Shown: positions 44,345 to 53,737, counted from the stretch's first letter. The stretch: DNA of 64,000 nt from Flavobacteriaceae bacterium (GCA_002862805.1 PKEA01000029.1:1-64000); one strand, 5' to 3'. The notes: generated by a model not told the origin, from the sequence alone. A program made the numbers and translations.

Positions 44345-45628
44345 TTATTGAATTTTTACATTGTCTACTTCCCAAGTACTTGCGGCACTTGCTGTACAAG
44401 TATATTTGAATCCAATATAAACACTTCCACCTGTATATGCAGAAAGGTCTATATTACCTGAATTAGTCCAAATATAACTTCCAGTATTAGTGTCATAAGT
44501 AGCCGTTAAGTTAGTCCATGTAGCAGATGTAGGATTACCTGATCCACTATAGTTTGTAGAAATTTTAGCCTCTAATACATTTCCAGCAAATTTTGATGCA
44601 GTTTGGAATGTTAATGTAGCAGAAGAAACAGAACTTAAGTCAATGCTAGGAGAAATTAACCAATCTTCATTAGCTGTTTGTCCTGAAGAAGCATAACCTG
44701 ACATTTTAGCGCAATTTCCTGGGTTACCATATTGAGTATCTAAAACCCACGCAGGAGTTCCAGAAACACTAAACTTAGTCCAACTTGCATAGTTGTTAGA
44801 GAATGTTTCTTCAAATAAAGGTACAACTCTATTATTTGTTAATTTAACATCGTTTAAAGTTCTAACCATGAATTGGTAATCACTACCGTATTTTGTTAAA
44901 ACACCTCTAATTTTACCATTTTTATTAGGAATTATATTTGTTGCAAAAGAGGCATATTCACTTACTCTAACAATAATTGTATTTCCATCTACATCAGTAA
45001 TAAGGTGATTTGTTGCTCCACCTAAATTATTAACTGTTTCATCAAAATACATTTTACCTGTAGAAGCATCTGAAAACTGTACAGCATCAAATTCAATTAG
45101 CATATTTAAATACTGATTATTTTTTGCTTGTGTAATTGTTAAATGTTTAACGATATCATCTTCATTAACTTTTGTACAAGAACGTGTAATAATACTTTGA
45201 TACTCTACACCAGAAATTCTTCCTACACCACCAGCATAATCAGAACCTATAACAGTGCTATTATTTTGAGTGTTAAAAAATCTATCTTGCATTTTAATAA
45301 ATACTTTTCTTCCTGGTTCGTATTTAGTATATAAATTGTAGTTATCTACAGGTACACTGAAACCAACCATACCATCTATAGATGAAAAAGAAATAGATTT
45401 ATAAAAGTTTCCACCTTGATCACTTGAAGTTACATAAGCCTCAATAATGTCGTCATTAGACCCATAAGATACAGCAGTACTAGTTGCAGCAGAAGCTATA
45501 CTTTGTACAGTTACATTAGCAACCAAGTCAGTACAATTATCAGCTGGAGTTCCATAATCGTCACCGTTTACACAACTAAAAAAAGTTGCAAAAACAGCAG
45601 TTGTTAAAATTAATTTTAAATTTTTCAT
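44345..45628 (-). CDS. DUF5689 and choice-of-anchor J lipoprotein
   Basis: About 427 residues from ATG 45628. The upstream ATG at 45646 would overlap the preceding gene and lengthen the signal peptide. The lipobox is TFFSC. The region after it (about residues 30-245) matches DUF5689, a Bacteroidetes domain with an OB-like fold (VTSSDQGGNFYKSISF is a hallmark). The C-terminal ~160 residues form a choice-of-anchor J/jelly-roll module (EDWLISPSIDLS, then WEVDNVKI). It is probably displayed on the cell surface and may bind polymers. It is co-transcribed with the choice-of-anchor J and TonB genes upstream. Confidence 0.85.
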   Translation of the reverse strand: MKNLKLILTTAVFATFFSCVNGDDYGTPADNCTDLVANVTVQSIASAATSTAVSYGSNDDIIEAYVTSSDQGGNFYKSISFSSIDGMVGFSVPVDNYNLYTKYEPGRKVFIKMQDRFFNTQNNSTVIGSDYAGGVGRISGVEYQSIITRSCTKVNEDDIVKHLTITQAKNNQYLNMLIEFDAVQFSDASTGKMYFDETVNNLGGATNHLITDVDGNTIIVRVSEYASFATNIIPNKNGKIRGVLTKYGSDYQFMVRTLNDVKLTNNRVVPLFEETFSNNYASWTKFSVSGTPAWVLDTQYGNPGNCAKMSGYASSGQTANEDWLISPSIDLSSVSSATLTFQTASKFAGNVLEAKISTNYSGSGNPTSATWTNLTATYDTNTGSYIWTNSGNIDLSAYTGGSVYIGFKYTCTASAASTWEVDNVKIQ

Positions 45629-45635
45629 AGCTTTC

Positions 45636-46268
45636 TTAATTTTCATTAAACAATTTTACATCATCAATTTGAAAAGCACCGTCTAAAGTAGTATTTGTTC
45701 CTGAGCCTTTAAATTTAAATGCAATATATATTTCTCCATCATAAGGAGTTAAATTAACAGTAGACTTTACAAATTCATACCAAGAAACACTTGAAGTAGG
45801 AATGTTAGTGCCACTTAGGGCAGTCCAGGTAGCTGCTAAAACGTTTGTTCCATCATAATCTGTAGAAACGTAAGCAGTTAATGAATTGTCTGGAGAATCT
45901 ACGTCTAAATGGTGTTGTGCAACACTAAATTTAAGTACTGGACTAGATTTACCTGATATATCGATAGCCGGTGTAACTAACCAAACTTCATTTACAGCCG
46001 AACCAGATCCATAAGCACTAAATTCTGCATAGCCATTTGTTACTCCACTACTTGTATATGTTTTTTCTCTCCACAACCACGTGCCTTGTTCAGCAAAGTT
46101 AGTCCATCCTGTCAAATCAAGATCTGTATTTGGAGTGGCAGTTTGAAAATCTTCACTAAAAAATGGATTTCTAATGGTAGGAATTTCAAAATCATCATCA
46201 CTAACACAACTAGTTGTTGTAACTAATGTAATGGTTAATAAAAATAAATTTTTAAATATATTTTTCAT
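45636..46268 (-). CDS. Choice-of-anchor J domain lipoprotein
   Basis: A 210-residue lipoprotein with lipobox TTSC (Cys21) followed by an acidic Ser-Asp-Asp-Asp segment, as often seen for exported surface lipoproteins in Bacteroidetes. The remaining ~180 residues form one choice-of-anchor J jelly-roll module, with VWLVTPAIDISGKSSPVL and FQIDDVKLF. The module is homologous in layout to the C-terminal half of the downstream gene's product. It starts 12 bases after the TonB receptor stop. Confidence 0.82.
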   Translation of the reverse strand: MKNIFKNLFLLTITLVTTTSCVSDDDFEIPTIRNPFFSEDFQTATPNTDLDLTGWTNFAEQGTWLWREKTYTSSGVTNGYAEFSAYGSGSAVNEVWLVTPAIDISGKSSPVLKFSVAQHHLDVDSPDNSLTAYVSTDYDGTNVLAATWTALSGTNIPTSSVSWYEFVKSTVNLTPYDGEIYIAFKFKGSGTNTTLDGAFQIDDVKLFNEN

Positions 46269-46280
46269 AGTTATATTTTT

Positions 46281-49064
46281 TTAGAAATTAATATAGAAGT
46301 TTACAAAATATGTTCTTCCGTATCCGTAGAAATATTTTGGTCCAAATGCAGGAGTTCCATTAGCTTGGTCAGCTACTAAATCTGTATAAGTAGCTTTTCT
46401 TGATTGCTCAAAACCACCCGTTTTATATTCAATATCTAATAAGTTGTTTATAGAAGCAAAGAAACCAAAAGTGTTTCTGTTTTTAGAGCTAATTCTCCAT
46501 GATTTTCCTCCCACTAAATTAAACAACATAAAGTCATCAAACTTCTCTTGTTTTAATAACTCTCTTACAGTTGTTTCATCAGCACCTGGATAAGAAATTC
46601 CTGTTGCAGGGTCGATTGTAAAGTTATCTGTTCTTAAAATACTAGAAACATCTAAATAACTACCAGCTAAGTAATTCGCGTTTGCACTTACCCACCAGTA
46701 ATGAGGATCTCTATATTCTAAACCAAATGAATATGCTTGTTGAGGCATTCCAGGTTGGTGGTAATCTTTTAAGTAAGCTGTTCCAAAATCTTTGATAGGA
46801 TCTAAACCTATCGCAGCTCTACCATCGTCATTTGTTATTAGGTTTGCATTACTAGAATAAATATATTGTCCAAATGAAGCAGCACCCGTTGCTTTTATTG
46901 TAGAAGTAATTTGGTATTCTAATCCTAATTCAGCACCCATAGATTGCTTGTCTAAACCGGTAACAATTTCACTAATAAAAGAATCATCTGCAGCTCCAGT
47001 TGAAGTGTTTACATCACCAATACCTTCTCCATAATAGAATGAAATCTCAGTTGTGTTTTGAATTTTAGTATAGAATCCAGAAAGACGAGCTTTTAATTTT
47101 GGTGTTCTAATGATATAACTGGCATCAGCACTAGTAATTGCTTCACTCTCTAAGCCCGGTGTGTAATTGTTATTTAAACGTGCATTAGAAAAAGAGTTTC
47201 TTAATGTTGGCGCTTGTGTCATATACATTGCATTGAAATCTAATAAATGACGACCAGAAATCTTATATGTTAAACCTCCTTTGAAACCAAAGTTTTCAAA
47301 AATTTTCGAATCACTGTCTCCATAAGAGTTGTTAGCGTAAATTCCGTTTCTGTATAAACCTTCTCTTTTGTATTCTGTTCTAGAGAATGTTTGCGCTAAA
47401 TAGAAATCTACTTTACTGTATGAAAATTTAAATTGAGTAAAACCATCAAAAGTAGTAGCAAATAGGTTGTAATTATAACCATAAGTGTCACCTTCACCAA
47501 CAATTCTATCGGGATTGTTTAAGTCAGATTGAGTTGCATCTCCTGTAAAGAAAGGGTCAATATCTGAAAAATAAGTTCCTCCCATTAAATCCAAAAGATT
47601 TTGATGATTGTGTGATTTTAATCTTTTAAAATTAGCAGAAGCATTTAAAGTAATGTTGTCAGATAAACTTGAATTTATGATAGAGTTTGCACTCCATAAT
47701 TTATCATCAGTTCTATCTTCATATAAAACATAAACACTTTGACCTGGGTTTACGCTGTTTTGGTTTGCAATATACATTGCATTCCAGTCTATTTGTGAAT
47801 TAGATCTAAAAATGTTCGCCACATCATCTAGTTGTGCTTGAGTATATCCACCTAAATTACTGTAGTAACTAGGAAGGTTTCTATAGTATGTAGGATCAGG
47901 GTTATTTGCTGTTTGAAAGTCAATTCTTGAATTACCTATCGTTCCAAATTGATATGCAACATTAGTATTTAAAGTAGTTTTTTCACTTATTTTCCAATAA
48001 TGAGATAACATGTTTACTGGCTCAGCAATATCTTTATCTCTTGAATTTCTTTTTTTACCATCTTGCCAACCCCAGTATGAATTGTACTTGTACCCCATTA
48101 AGTCTGTTACTTCTTGAGTGTTTGGAGAAGATTTTCCTCTACTATTTTCTGCATAAATTGAAGTAAAGTTTAAACTGTGTTTATCGTTGAATTTTTTCTC
48201 AACACTTGCAAACATTGAGTTAGCACTATAATCTGTTCCTTCAAAATGTCCTTCATCTGCCCATCTTCTTGAAGCAGAAACCACAAATGCCCATCCTTTA
48301 TCATCTAAACCAGATACATGAGTTGCCATTGCTCTCCAACTATAGTTTGTGTTTGTTCCAGAGAAAGTAACTCTAGAACCTTTTCTATAGTGAGAAGCTC
48401 TTGTGTTTATTTCTTGTGTACCTAAAGCTCCTCCAAAAGTAAAGTCTGATGGTCCAGAACCCATTGTAAACTCTTGGTTTCTTGTTGCATCATTTAAACC
48501 TCCCCAGTTACTCCATTGTGGTCTTCCATCATAAAGCTTATTCATAGAAATACCATTAATCATAGTTTTTCCGTAAGCATTATCTAAACCTCTAATTCTA
48601 AAACGAGCTTGCCCCCAGTTAAAAGCAGCAGCTTGTTGATAAGTGTCTCTTGAGGCTTGTAATAACCCAGAAGTACTTTCAGAACCTGAGTTATCGTCTC
48701 CTAAATCGTTTTCTGTAATAGTAACTAAACTTAATTGTTGTTCACTAGTTACATCTTCTTCTAGAACAACATTTCCTAGTTCTAAAGTTTCTCCTTTAGT
48801 TAATTCTAAAAGTAAAGTCTGCGTAATGTAACCAGAGTAACGAACATTAAGAATTTGTTCTCCATGAGGTAATTCTTGAAAAACAAAATTTCCTTCTGAG
48901 TTGGTTAATACAGATTGATTTGTACTTTGAATTGTTACTACAACATTTTGTAGTGCATTTTGTGATTTACCATCAATTACTTTTCCTGTTAAAGCTGGGT
49001 TTTCTTGTGCAAAAACAAAAAGAGCTTGCAATACAAATAATGTACTTAAAACAAGTTTTTTCAT
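46281..49064 (-). CDS. TonB-dependent receptor with carboxypeptidase-regulatory-like domain
   Basis: A 927-residue outer-membrane receptor. The signal peptide ends near VFAQ (residue 20). A carboxypeptidase-regulatory-like domain lies at about residues 25-105 (ALTGKVIDGKSQNALQNVVV). The plug domain follows, with FRIRGLDNAYGKTMINGISM, and the rest is a beta-barrel ending in a C-terminal aromatic strand (YGRTYFVNFYINF). It lacks a SusD partner, but two surface lipoproteins follow in the same operon. The substrate is unknown. A divergently transcribed secreted endonuclease/phosphatase-family gene suggests uptake of nucleic-acid or phosphate-ester breakdown products, as inference. Confidence 0.92.
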   Translation of the reverse strand: MKKLVLSTLFVLQALFVFAQENPALTGKVIDGKSQNALQNVVVTIQSTNQSVLTNSEGNFVFQELPHGEQILNVRYSGYITQTLLLELTKGETLELGNVVLEEDVTSEQQLSLVTITENDLGDDNSGSESTSGLLQASRDTYQQAAAFNWGQARFRIRGLDNAYGKTMINGISMNKLYDGRPQWSNWGGLNDATRNQEFTMGSGPSDFTFGGALGTQEINTRASHYRKGSRVTFSGTNTNYSWRAMATHVSGLDDKGWAFVVSASRRWADEGHFEGTDYSANSMFASVEKKFNDKHSLNFTSIYAENSRGKSSPNTQEVTDLMGYKYNSYWGWQDGKKRNSRDKDIAEPVNMLSHYWKISEKTTLNTNVAYQFGTIGNSRIDFQTANNPDPTYYRNLPSYYSNLGGYTQAQLDDVANIFRSNSQIDWNAMYIANQNSVNPGQSVYVLYEDRTDDKLWSANSIINSSLSDNITLNASANFKRLKSHNHQNLLDLMGGTYFSDIDPFFTGDATQSDLNNPDRIVGEGDTYGYNYNLFATTFDGFTQFKFSYSKVDFYLAQTFSRTEYKREGLYRNGIYANNSYGDSDSKIFENFGFKGGLTYKISGRHLLDFNAMYMTQAPTLRNSFSNARLNNNYTPGLESEAITSADASYIIRTPKLKARLSGFYTKIQNTTEISFYYGEGIGDVNTSTGAADDSFISEIVTGLDKQSMGAELGLEYQITSTIKATGAASFGQYIYSSNANLITNDDGRAAIGLDPIKDFGTAYLKDYHQPGMPQQAYSFGLEYRDPHYWWVSANANYLAGSYLDVSSILRTDNFTIDPATGISYPGADETTVRELLKQEKFDDFMLFNLVGGKSWRISSKNRNTFGFFASINNLLDIEYKTGGFEQSRKATYTDLVADQANGTPAFGPKYFYGYGRTYFVNFYINF

Positions 49065-49121
49065 AAACGAAATTAAAATTATTATTAATTTAACATGCTA
49101 AGTATTAAACTTAACAGTGTG

Positions 49122-49129
49122 CAAAGGTA
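49122..49129 (-). promoter_or_regulatory. Promoter -7 element of the TonB receptor operon
   Basis: On the minus strand TACCTTTG matches TAnnTTTG and lies 57 bases before the receptor ATG, implying a leader of about 50 bases. Confidence 0.5.
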
Positions 49130-49149
49130 TAACTTTTAATAATATTATT

Positions 49150-49157
49150 TACCTTTG
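49150..49157 (+). promoter_or_regulatory. Promoter -7 element of the secreted endonuclease gene
   Basis: TACCTTTG on the plus strand has the same sequence as the divergent receptor promoter, 20 bases away. The ATG is at 49213. Confidence 0.5.
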
Positions 49158-49212
49158 GCACCTATTTTGTAATAGAATTGACATTAACATAACATTAACT
49201 AACATATAATTT

Positions 49213-50319
49213 ATGAAAATTAGACAATTATTTGCTGCAGTATTTATTCTTTTTACATTGAGTAATGTTTTTTCTCAAGAGAAAAAGTTTAAAATTCACA
49301 CCGTTGCATTTTATAATTTGGAAAATTTATTTGACACTATAAATGATCCTAAAACGTATGATGAAGAATATACCCCTGTAAATGGATGGACATCTAAAAA
49401 CTACAAAAAGAAGTTGGATAACTTGGCAAGAGTTATAAATGAAATAGGAACAGGCGACAACCCTCTAAACTCTCCGGTTGTTATTGGAGTTTGTGAAATA
49501 GAAAATAGAGGAGTTTTAGAAGACTTGGTTAAACATCCAAAATTAGCAGCAAGAGGTTATAGTATTATACATTTTGATTCTCCTGATAAAAGAGGAATTG
49601 ATGTAGGTTTATTATATCAAGGAAAGTATTTTACACCTACTAGTTATACAAATGTTCCGTTATACATTTATTCAGATGATTCTAAAAATGGAAAGAAACC
49701 TAAAAAAGAGGAAGAAGAGGAAACTGACGACAAAGGTTCTGTAGACTCTAAAACAAAAAGAATTTATACCCGTGACCAATTATTAGTTACTGGTATTTTA
49801 GACGGTGAGGAAGTTAGTTTTATTGTAAATCACTGGCCATCTCGTTCTGGAGGTGAAAAGAAAAGTAGTCCAAATAGAGAAGCAGCTGGAAGGTTAAATA
49901 GAAAAATTATTGATTCTTTATATAAAATTAACCCTAATGCTAAAATTATAACAATGGGAGATTTAAATGACGGTCCTTATAATAAGAGTGTTAAAAAAGA
50001 GGTTGGTGCAAAAGCATCTAAAGAAGAAGTAAAGCAATTTGGAATTTATAATCCAATGGAAAAAATGTCTCAAGACGGAATAGGAACTTTGGCTTATCGT
50101 GATTCTTGGGATTTATTTGACCAAATGTTATTATCAGAGCCTTACATTAGAAAAGATTTTAGTACATGGACATTCTGGAAAGCAGGAGTTTACAACAAAC
50201 CTTTTTTAATTCAAAAAGAGGGTCCTTGGAAAGGTTATCCATTAAGAAACTCAAATGGAGTTCCAGGTTTTAGTGATCACTTCCCAGTTTATTTATATTT
50301 AGCAAAAGAAGTAAAATAA
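49213..50319 (+). CDS. Secreted endonuclease/exonuclease/phosphatase family protein
   Basis: A 368-residue exported hydrolase with signal peptide ending at VFSQ (residue 22). Motifs of the EEP superfamily are visible: FYNLENLFDT (metal-binding Asn and Glu region), GVCEIENRG (catalytic Glu), NHWPSRSGGE, TMGDLNDGP and the C-terminal FSDHFPVYLYL (catalytic Asp-His). An acidic/basic Lys/Glu-rich insertion lies near residues 160-180. Such enzymes cleave nucleic acids or phosphodiesters, here outside the inner membrane. Divergent arrangement with the TonB receptor suggests a common scavenging role. A terminator follows. Confidence 0.92.
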   Translation: MKIRQLFAAVFILFTLSNVFSQEKKFKIHTVAFYNLENLFDTINDPKTYDEEYTPVNGWTSKNYKKKLDNLARVINEIGTGDNPLNSPVVIGVCEIENRGVLEDLVKHPKLAARGYSIIHFDSPDKRGIDVGLLYQGKYFTPTSYTNVPLYIYSDDSKNGKKPKKEEEEETDDKGSVDSKTKRIYTRDQLLVTGILDGEEVSFIVNHWPSRSGGEKKSSPNREAAGRLNRKIIDSLYKINPNAKIITMGDLNDGPYNKSVKKEVGAKASKEEVKQFGIYNPMEKMSQDGIGTLAYRDSWDLFDQMLLSEPYIRKDFSTWTFWKAGVYNKPFLIQKEGPWKGYPLRNSNGVPGFSDHFPVYLYLAKEVK

Positions 50320-50337
50320 AAAAAACATAAAATCTTT

Positions 50338-50376
50338 AAAAGGTTAGTTGTGAATTATCATAGCTAACCTTTTTTA
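50338..50376 (+). terminator. Terminator of the secreted endonuclease gene
   Basis: AAAAGGTTAG and CTAACCTTTT form a 10-bp stem with a 16-base loop, followed by further T residues, shortly after the stop at 50319. Confidence 0.75.
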
Positions 50377-50409
50377 TTTTTAGTAACTTTACTTTTTATT
50401 TATTAGAAT

Positions 50410-50952
50410 ATGGAAATAGCAAAACCGTTTAATTTAACTAAGTGGATTGAAGACAATAGACACCTTCTAAAACCACCAGTGGGTAACAAAAATTTATATA
50501 TAAACTCTGGAGATTATATTGTTATGATTGTTGCAGGACCAAATGCAAGAAAAGATTATCATTATAATGAAACGGAAGAACTGTTTTACCAATTAGAAGG
50601 TAATATAACGGTTTATGTACAAGAAAACGGTGAGAAAAAAGCAATGCGTTTAGGTGCTGGCGATATGTTTTTATTACCTGCTAAAGTGCCACATTCACCT
50701 GTTAGAGAAGAAAATTCAATTGGGTTAGTAGTTGAAAGAAAACGTGAAGGACAAGAAATCCCTGATGGTTTGCTTTGGTTTTGTGATAATTGTAATGAAA
50801 AATTACATGAGGTTTATTTCGAGTTAAATGATATCGAAAAAGATTTTCTGTCTCATTTCAAGCATTTTTACGGCTCTAAAGAGTTAAGAACCTGTAAAAA
50901 GTGTGGAACAACTATGGAAACTGACGAAAGATTTGTTTCTAAAGAATCTTAG
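50410..50952 (+). CDS. nbaC: 3-hydroxyanthranilate 3,4-dioxygenase
   Basis: A 180-residue cupin dioxygenase that opens the ring of 3-hydroxyanthranilate in the kynurenine pathway. Iron ligands are visible as His and Glu in DYHYNETEELFYQLEG (about residues 48-63) and His in PAKVPHSP (about residue 97). The C-terminus carries a second metal site typical of bacterial enzymes, made from CDNC and CKKC pairs. No signal peptide is present, so it is cytoplasmic. It precedes the ALDH7 gene on the same strand. Other kynurenine genes are not visible nearby. Confidence 0.95.
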   Translation: MEIAKPFNLTKWIEDNRHLLKPPVGNKNLYINSGDYIVMIVAGPNARKDYHYNETEELFYQLEGNITVYVQENGEKKAMRLGAGDMFLLPAKVPHSPVREENSIGLVVERKREGQEIPDGLLWFCDNCNEKLHEVYFELNDIEKDFLSHFKHFYGSKELRTCKKCGTTMETDERFVSKES

Positions 50953-50988
50953 GTTTAGCCCACTTTTTTTAATCTCATTAATATTCAA

Positions 50989-50996
50989 TATATTTG
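50989..50996 (+). promoter_or_regulatory. Promoter -7 element of the aldehyde dehydrogenase gene
   Basis: TATATTTG is a full match to TAnnTTTG, 35 bases before the ATG at 51032. Confidence 0.6.
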
Positions 50997-51031
50997 CACA
51001 AATATAACAAAAACAAGAAAAAAAGTTAAAT

Positions 51032-52585
51032 ATGTCAACAATAGCACAACAATTTGGAATGCAAGAAGCTTTAGCGCAATTAGGTGTAAAAGCAATAAAT
51101 GAAGGAACTTCTACAGGAAGCGAGTGGTTTTCTAACGGAGAATTAATAGAAAGTTATTCACCAGTTGATGGTCAATTAATAGGAAAAGTAAAAGCGACTA
51201 CTGCTGCAGATTATGAAAGAGTAATGCAGAGTGCAACAGCTGCATTTAAAACTTTTAGAGCAATGCCAGCTCCGCAAAGAGGAGAAATTGTTCGTCAATT
51301 TGGAAACAAATTAAGAGAATTAAAAGAACCTCTTGGAAAATTAGTTTCTTATGAAATGGGAAAATCTTTACAAGAAGGTTATGGAGAAGTTCAAGAAATG
51401 ATTGACATCTGTGATTTTGCAGTAGGTTTATCTCGTCAATTAAACGGACAAACGATTCCTTCTGAGCGTCCTGGTCACGTAATGAGAGAACAATGGCATT
51501 CAATAGGAGTTGTTGGAATTATTTCAGCGTTTAACTTTCCAGTTGCTGTTTGGGCTTGGAATACTGCTTTAGCATGGATTTGTGGAGATGTTTGTGTATG
51601 GAAAGCTTCAGAAAAAGCACCTTTATGTTCAGTTGCATGTCAAAATATTATTGCAGATATTTTAAAAGCAAATAATTTACCTGAAGGTATTTCTTGTATT
51701 ATAAACGGAGATTATAAAGTAGGTGAAATGATGACTACTGATACACGTATTCCATTAATTTCTGCTACAGGTTCTACTAGAATGGGAAGAATTGTTGGTA
51801 AAACAGTTGCTGAGCGTTTTGGTAAATCGTTATTAGAATTAGGAGGAAACAATGCAATTATCATTACTCCAACTGCCGACTTAAAAGTAGTTGTTCCTGG
51901 TGCAGTATTTGGCGCTGTAGGAACTGCAGGACAAAGATGTACTTCTACAAGAAGATTAATCATTCACGAATCGGTTTACGATAAAGTAAGAGATGCAATC
52001 GTTGGTGCTTATGGGCAATTGACTATTGGAAATCCATTAGATCAAAAAAATCATATTGGACCGCTTATCGATAAAGATTCTGTAAATACTTATTTAGCGG
52101 CAATTGAAGCAGCTAAAGCAGAAGGTGGAAAAGTATTAGTTGAAGGAGGCGTTCTTTCTGGAGAAGGATACGAATCGGGTTGTTATGTAAAACCAGCTAT
52201 TATTGAAGCTGAAAACCATTTCAAAATTGTACAACATGAAACCTTTGCTCCTGTTTTATACTTAATGAAGTATTCTGGAGATGTAGAGAACGCAATTGAA
52301 ATTCAAAACGGAGTAGCACAAGGTTTATCTTCGGCTATTATGACAAACGAAATGAAAGAAGCAGAGAAATTCTTATCATTTGCAGGTTCAGATTGTGGAA
52401 TTGCTAACGTAAACATCGGAACTTCTGGTGCTGAAATTGGTGGAGCATTTGGTGGTGAAAAAGAAACTGGTGGTGGACGTGAGTCTGGCTCTGATGCTTG
52501 GAAAGTATACATGAGAAGACAAACCAATACCGTTAACTATTCTGATCAATTACCTTTAGCACAAGGAATTAAGTTTGATTTGTAA
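51032..52585 (+). CDS. ALDH7-family aldehyde dehydrogenase (alpha-aminoadipic semialdehyde dehydrogenase-like)
   Basis: A 517-residue NAD(P)-dependent aldehyde dehydrogenase. The catalytic Cys lies in GTAGQRCTSTRR (about residue 307), and the general-base Glu in LLELGGNNAI. ALDH7 (antiquitin/AASADH) features are strong: the N-terminal VDICDFAVGLSRQL-type segment, IISAFNFPVAVWAWN, and the C-terminal GGGRESGSDAWKVYMRRQT. Family members oxidise alpha-aminoadipic semialdehyde in lysine catabolism. It is not of the ALDH8 type that follows 3-hydroxyanthranilate dioxygenase in the kynurenine pathway. It has its own promoter and a strong terminator. Confidence 0.92.
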   Translation: MSTIAQQFGMQEALAQLGVKAINEGTSTGSEWFSNGELIESYSPVDGQLIGKVKATTAADYERVMQSATAAFKTFRAMPAPQRGEIVRQFGNKLRELKEPLGKLVSYEMGKSLQEGYGEVQEMIDICDFAVGLSRQLNGQTIPSERPGHVMREQWHSIGVVGIISAFNFPVAVWAWNTALAWICGDVCVWKASEKAPLCSVACQNIIADILKANNLPEGISCIINGDYKVGEMMTTDTRIPLISATGSTRMGRIVGKTVAERFGKSLLELGGNNAIIITPTADLKVVVPGAVFGAVGTAGQRCTSTRRLIIHESVYDKVRDAIVGAYGQLTIGNPLDQKNHIGPLIDKDSVNTYLAAIEAAKAEGGKVLVEGGVLSGEGYESGCYVKPAIIEAENHFKIVQHETFAPVLYLMKYSGDVENAIEIQNGVAQGLSSAIMTNEMKEAEKFLSFAGSDCGIANVNIGTSGAEIGGAFGGEKETGGGRESGSDAWKVYMRRQTNTVNYSDQLPLAQGIKFDL

Positions 52586-52605
52586 TTTTCAAACGAAATA
52601 ATAAT

Positions 52606-52640
52606 AAAAAGCCTGCTATTTTAATTTAGCAGGCTTTTTA
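52606..52640. terminator. Bidirectional terminator between ALDH7 and PhnA genes
   Basis: AAAAAGCCTGCTA and TAGCAGGCTTTTT form a 13-bp stem with an 8-base loop and A/T tracts at both ends, in a convergent gap. Confidence 0.9.
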
Positions 52641-52663
52641 TTTAGTGTAATGTTATTGTTTAG

Positions 52664-53242
52664 TTACTTCGTTTTCTTCACGTATTGCGTTAAAATTACT
52701 ATATGTTGGTTTTCTACACGACCTTCAATATGTTCAGCATTATCCCAAACTAATTTGATGTTGTGAACTGCAGCACCGCGTTTTGCTGTAAATCCTGCAC
52801 CTTTTACGTCTAAGTCTTTAATTAGCACTACAGAATCTCCATCTTGCAAGACAACACCATTACTGTCTTTGTGTATTATTTTATTTTCATCTTCTTCTTC
52901 ACCTTCTCCAGTAGCTTTTGCCCACTCTAAAGCTTCTTCATCTAAATACATCATGTCTAGTAAATCGTTCTTTTTTAAACGCGCAAGCATTCGCCAAGAA
53001 ACAATTTGAACTGGTAAATTTTCATTCCACATACTGTCATTTAAACAATGCCAATGTGTTGCATCCATATTTTCAGGATTCTCAATTTGGTCCACACATG
53101 TTTTACAAGCTAAGATAGAATGGTCTACACTTGCCGTTTCATGTGGCGCAACATTAAATAAAACTAAATCGTGCTCATTACCACATAATTCACATTTAGA
53201 ATTGCTTCTGTCTTTTAATCTTTTTTCAACAACTACACTCAT
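52664..53242 (-). CDS. PhnA domain-containing zinc-ribbon protein
   Basis: A 192-residue protein. The N-terminal ~55 residues hold a zinc ribbon with Cys pairs in CELCGNEHDL and LACKTC. The C-terminal ~70 residues form the PhnA domain (KDSNGVVLQDGDSVVLIKDL, then AKRGAAVHNIKLV and IEGRVENQHIVILT), an SH3-like fold. A helical segment of about 60 residues containing two Trp-rich turns lies between them. Despite the name, the family's link to alkylphosphonate use is uncertain. It begins 3 bases after the beta-barrel gene stop on the same strand, so both may be one transcript. Confidence 0.87.
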   Translation of the reverse strand: MSVVVEKRLKDRSNSKCELCGNEHDLVLFNVAPHETASVDHSILACKTCVDQIENPENMDATHWHCLNDSMWNENLPVQIVSWRMLARLKKNDLLDMMYLDEEALEWAKATGEGEEEDENKIIHKDSNGVVLQDGDSVVLIKDLDVKGAGFTAKRGAAVHNIKLVWDNAEHIEGRVENQHIVILTQYVKKTK

Positions 53243-53245
53243 GGC

Positions 53246-53737
53246 TTATAAATTAAAACTTGCTCCAATAGACAAGTTAAATTGGTTATTATATTTTTCA
53301 AACCCTTCAACGCGTGGTTTATATTGTGCTATTGGAAACTGAATTTCAGAATAAACTCCAAAGCCATCAGTAAAATAATAACGCGCTCCCATATGTGCCC
53401 CGAAGTTTTTAAGACCAATATTTAAACCTGGGTAAACATCAAATTTATCTTCTATACCAAAAACATCAGCAATATTTGCATTGAAACGAGCTCTTAAATC
53501 AAAACGTTCATCAACATTTGGTTTGTCTCCTGCGATATCTCTAACTCCTAATAAATAGATTGAAGAAAACCCAACCGACATATTTGCTCCAATTCCATAA
53601 TCTAAAGACCCAGTAACCCCAGATCCTTGATCTTGTATATTAGCACCTAAATGAAGTTTTAAATCTCCTTTACCAGTGAAAACCTGTGCGTTTGCTATAC
53701 TTGTAAACAAAACAACTAATAGTAATATTTTTTTCAT
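53246..53737 (-). CDS. Small outer-membrane beta-barrel protein (DUF6646-like)
   Basis: A 163-residue exported protein with signal peptide ending near ANAQ (residue 17). The mature part is made of alternating strands with short turns and a terminal aromatic strand (FNLSIGASFNL), as expected for a small 8-strand barrel. It resembles uncharacterised flavobacterial outer-membrane proteins. The function is unknown. A -7 element lies 22 bases upstream. Confidence 0.75.
   Translation of the reverse strand: MKKILLLVVLFTSIANAQVFTGKGDLKLHLGANIQDQGSGVTGSLDYGIGANMSVGFSSIYLLGVRDIAGDKPNVDERFDLRARFNANIADVFGIEDKFDVYPGLNIGLKNFGAHMGARYYFTDGFGVYSEIQFPIAQYKPRVEGFEKYNNQFNLSIGASFNL

Noticed and set aside
46078-46083. 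CACGTG core in the choice-of-anchor J gene
   Set aside because: No palindromic flanks; not a parS candidate.
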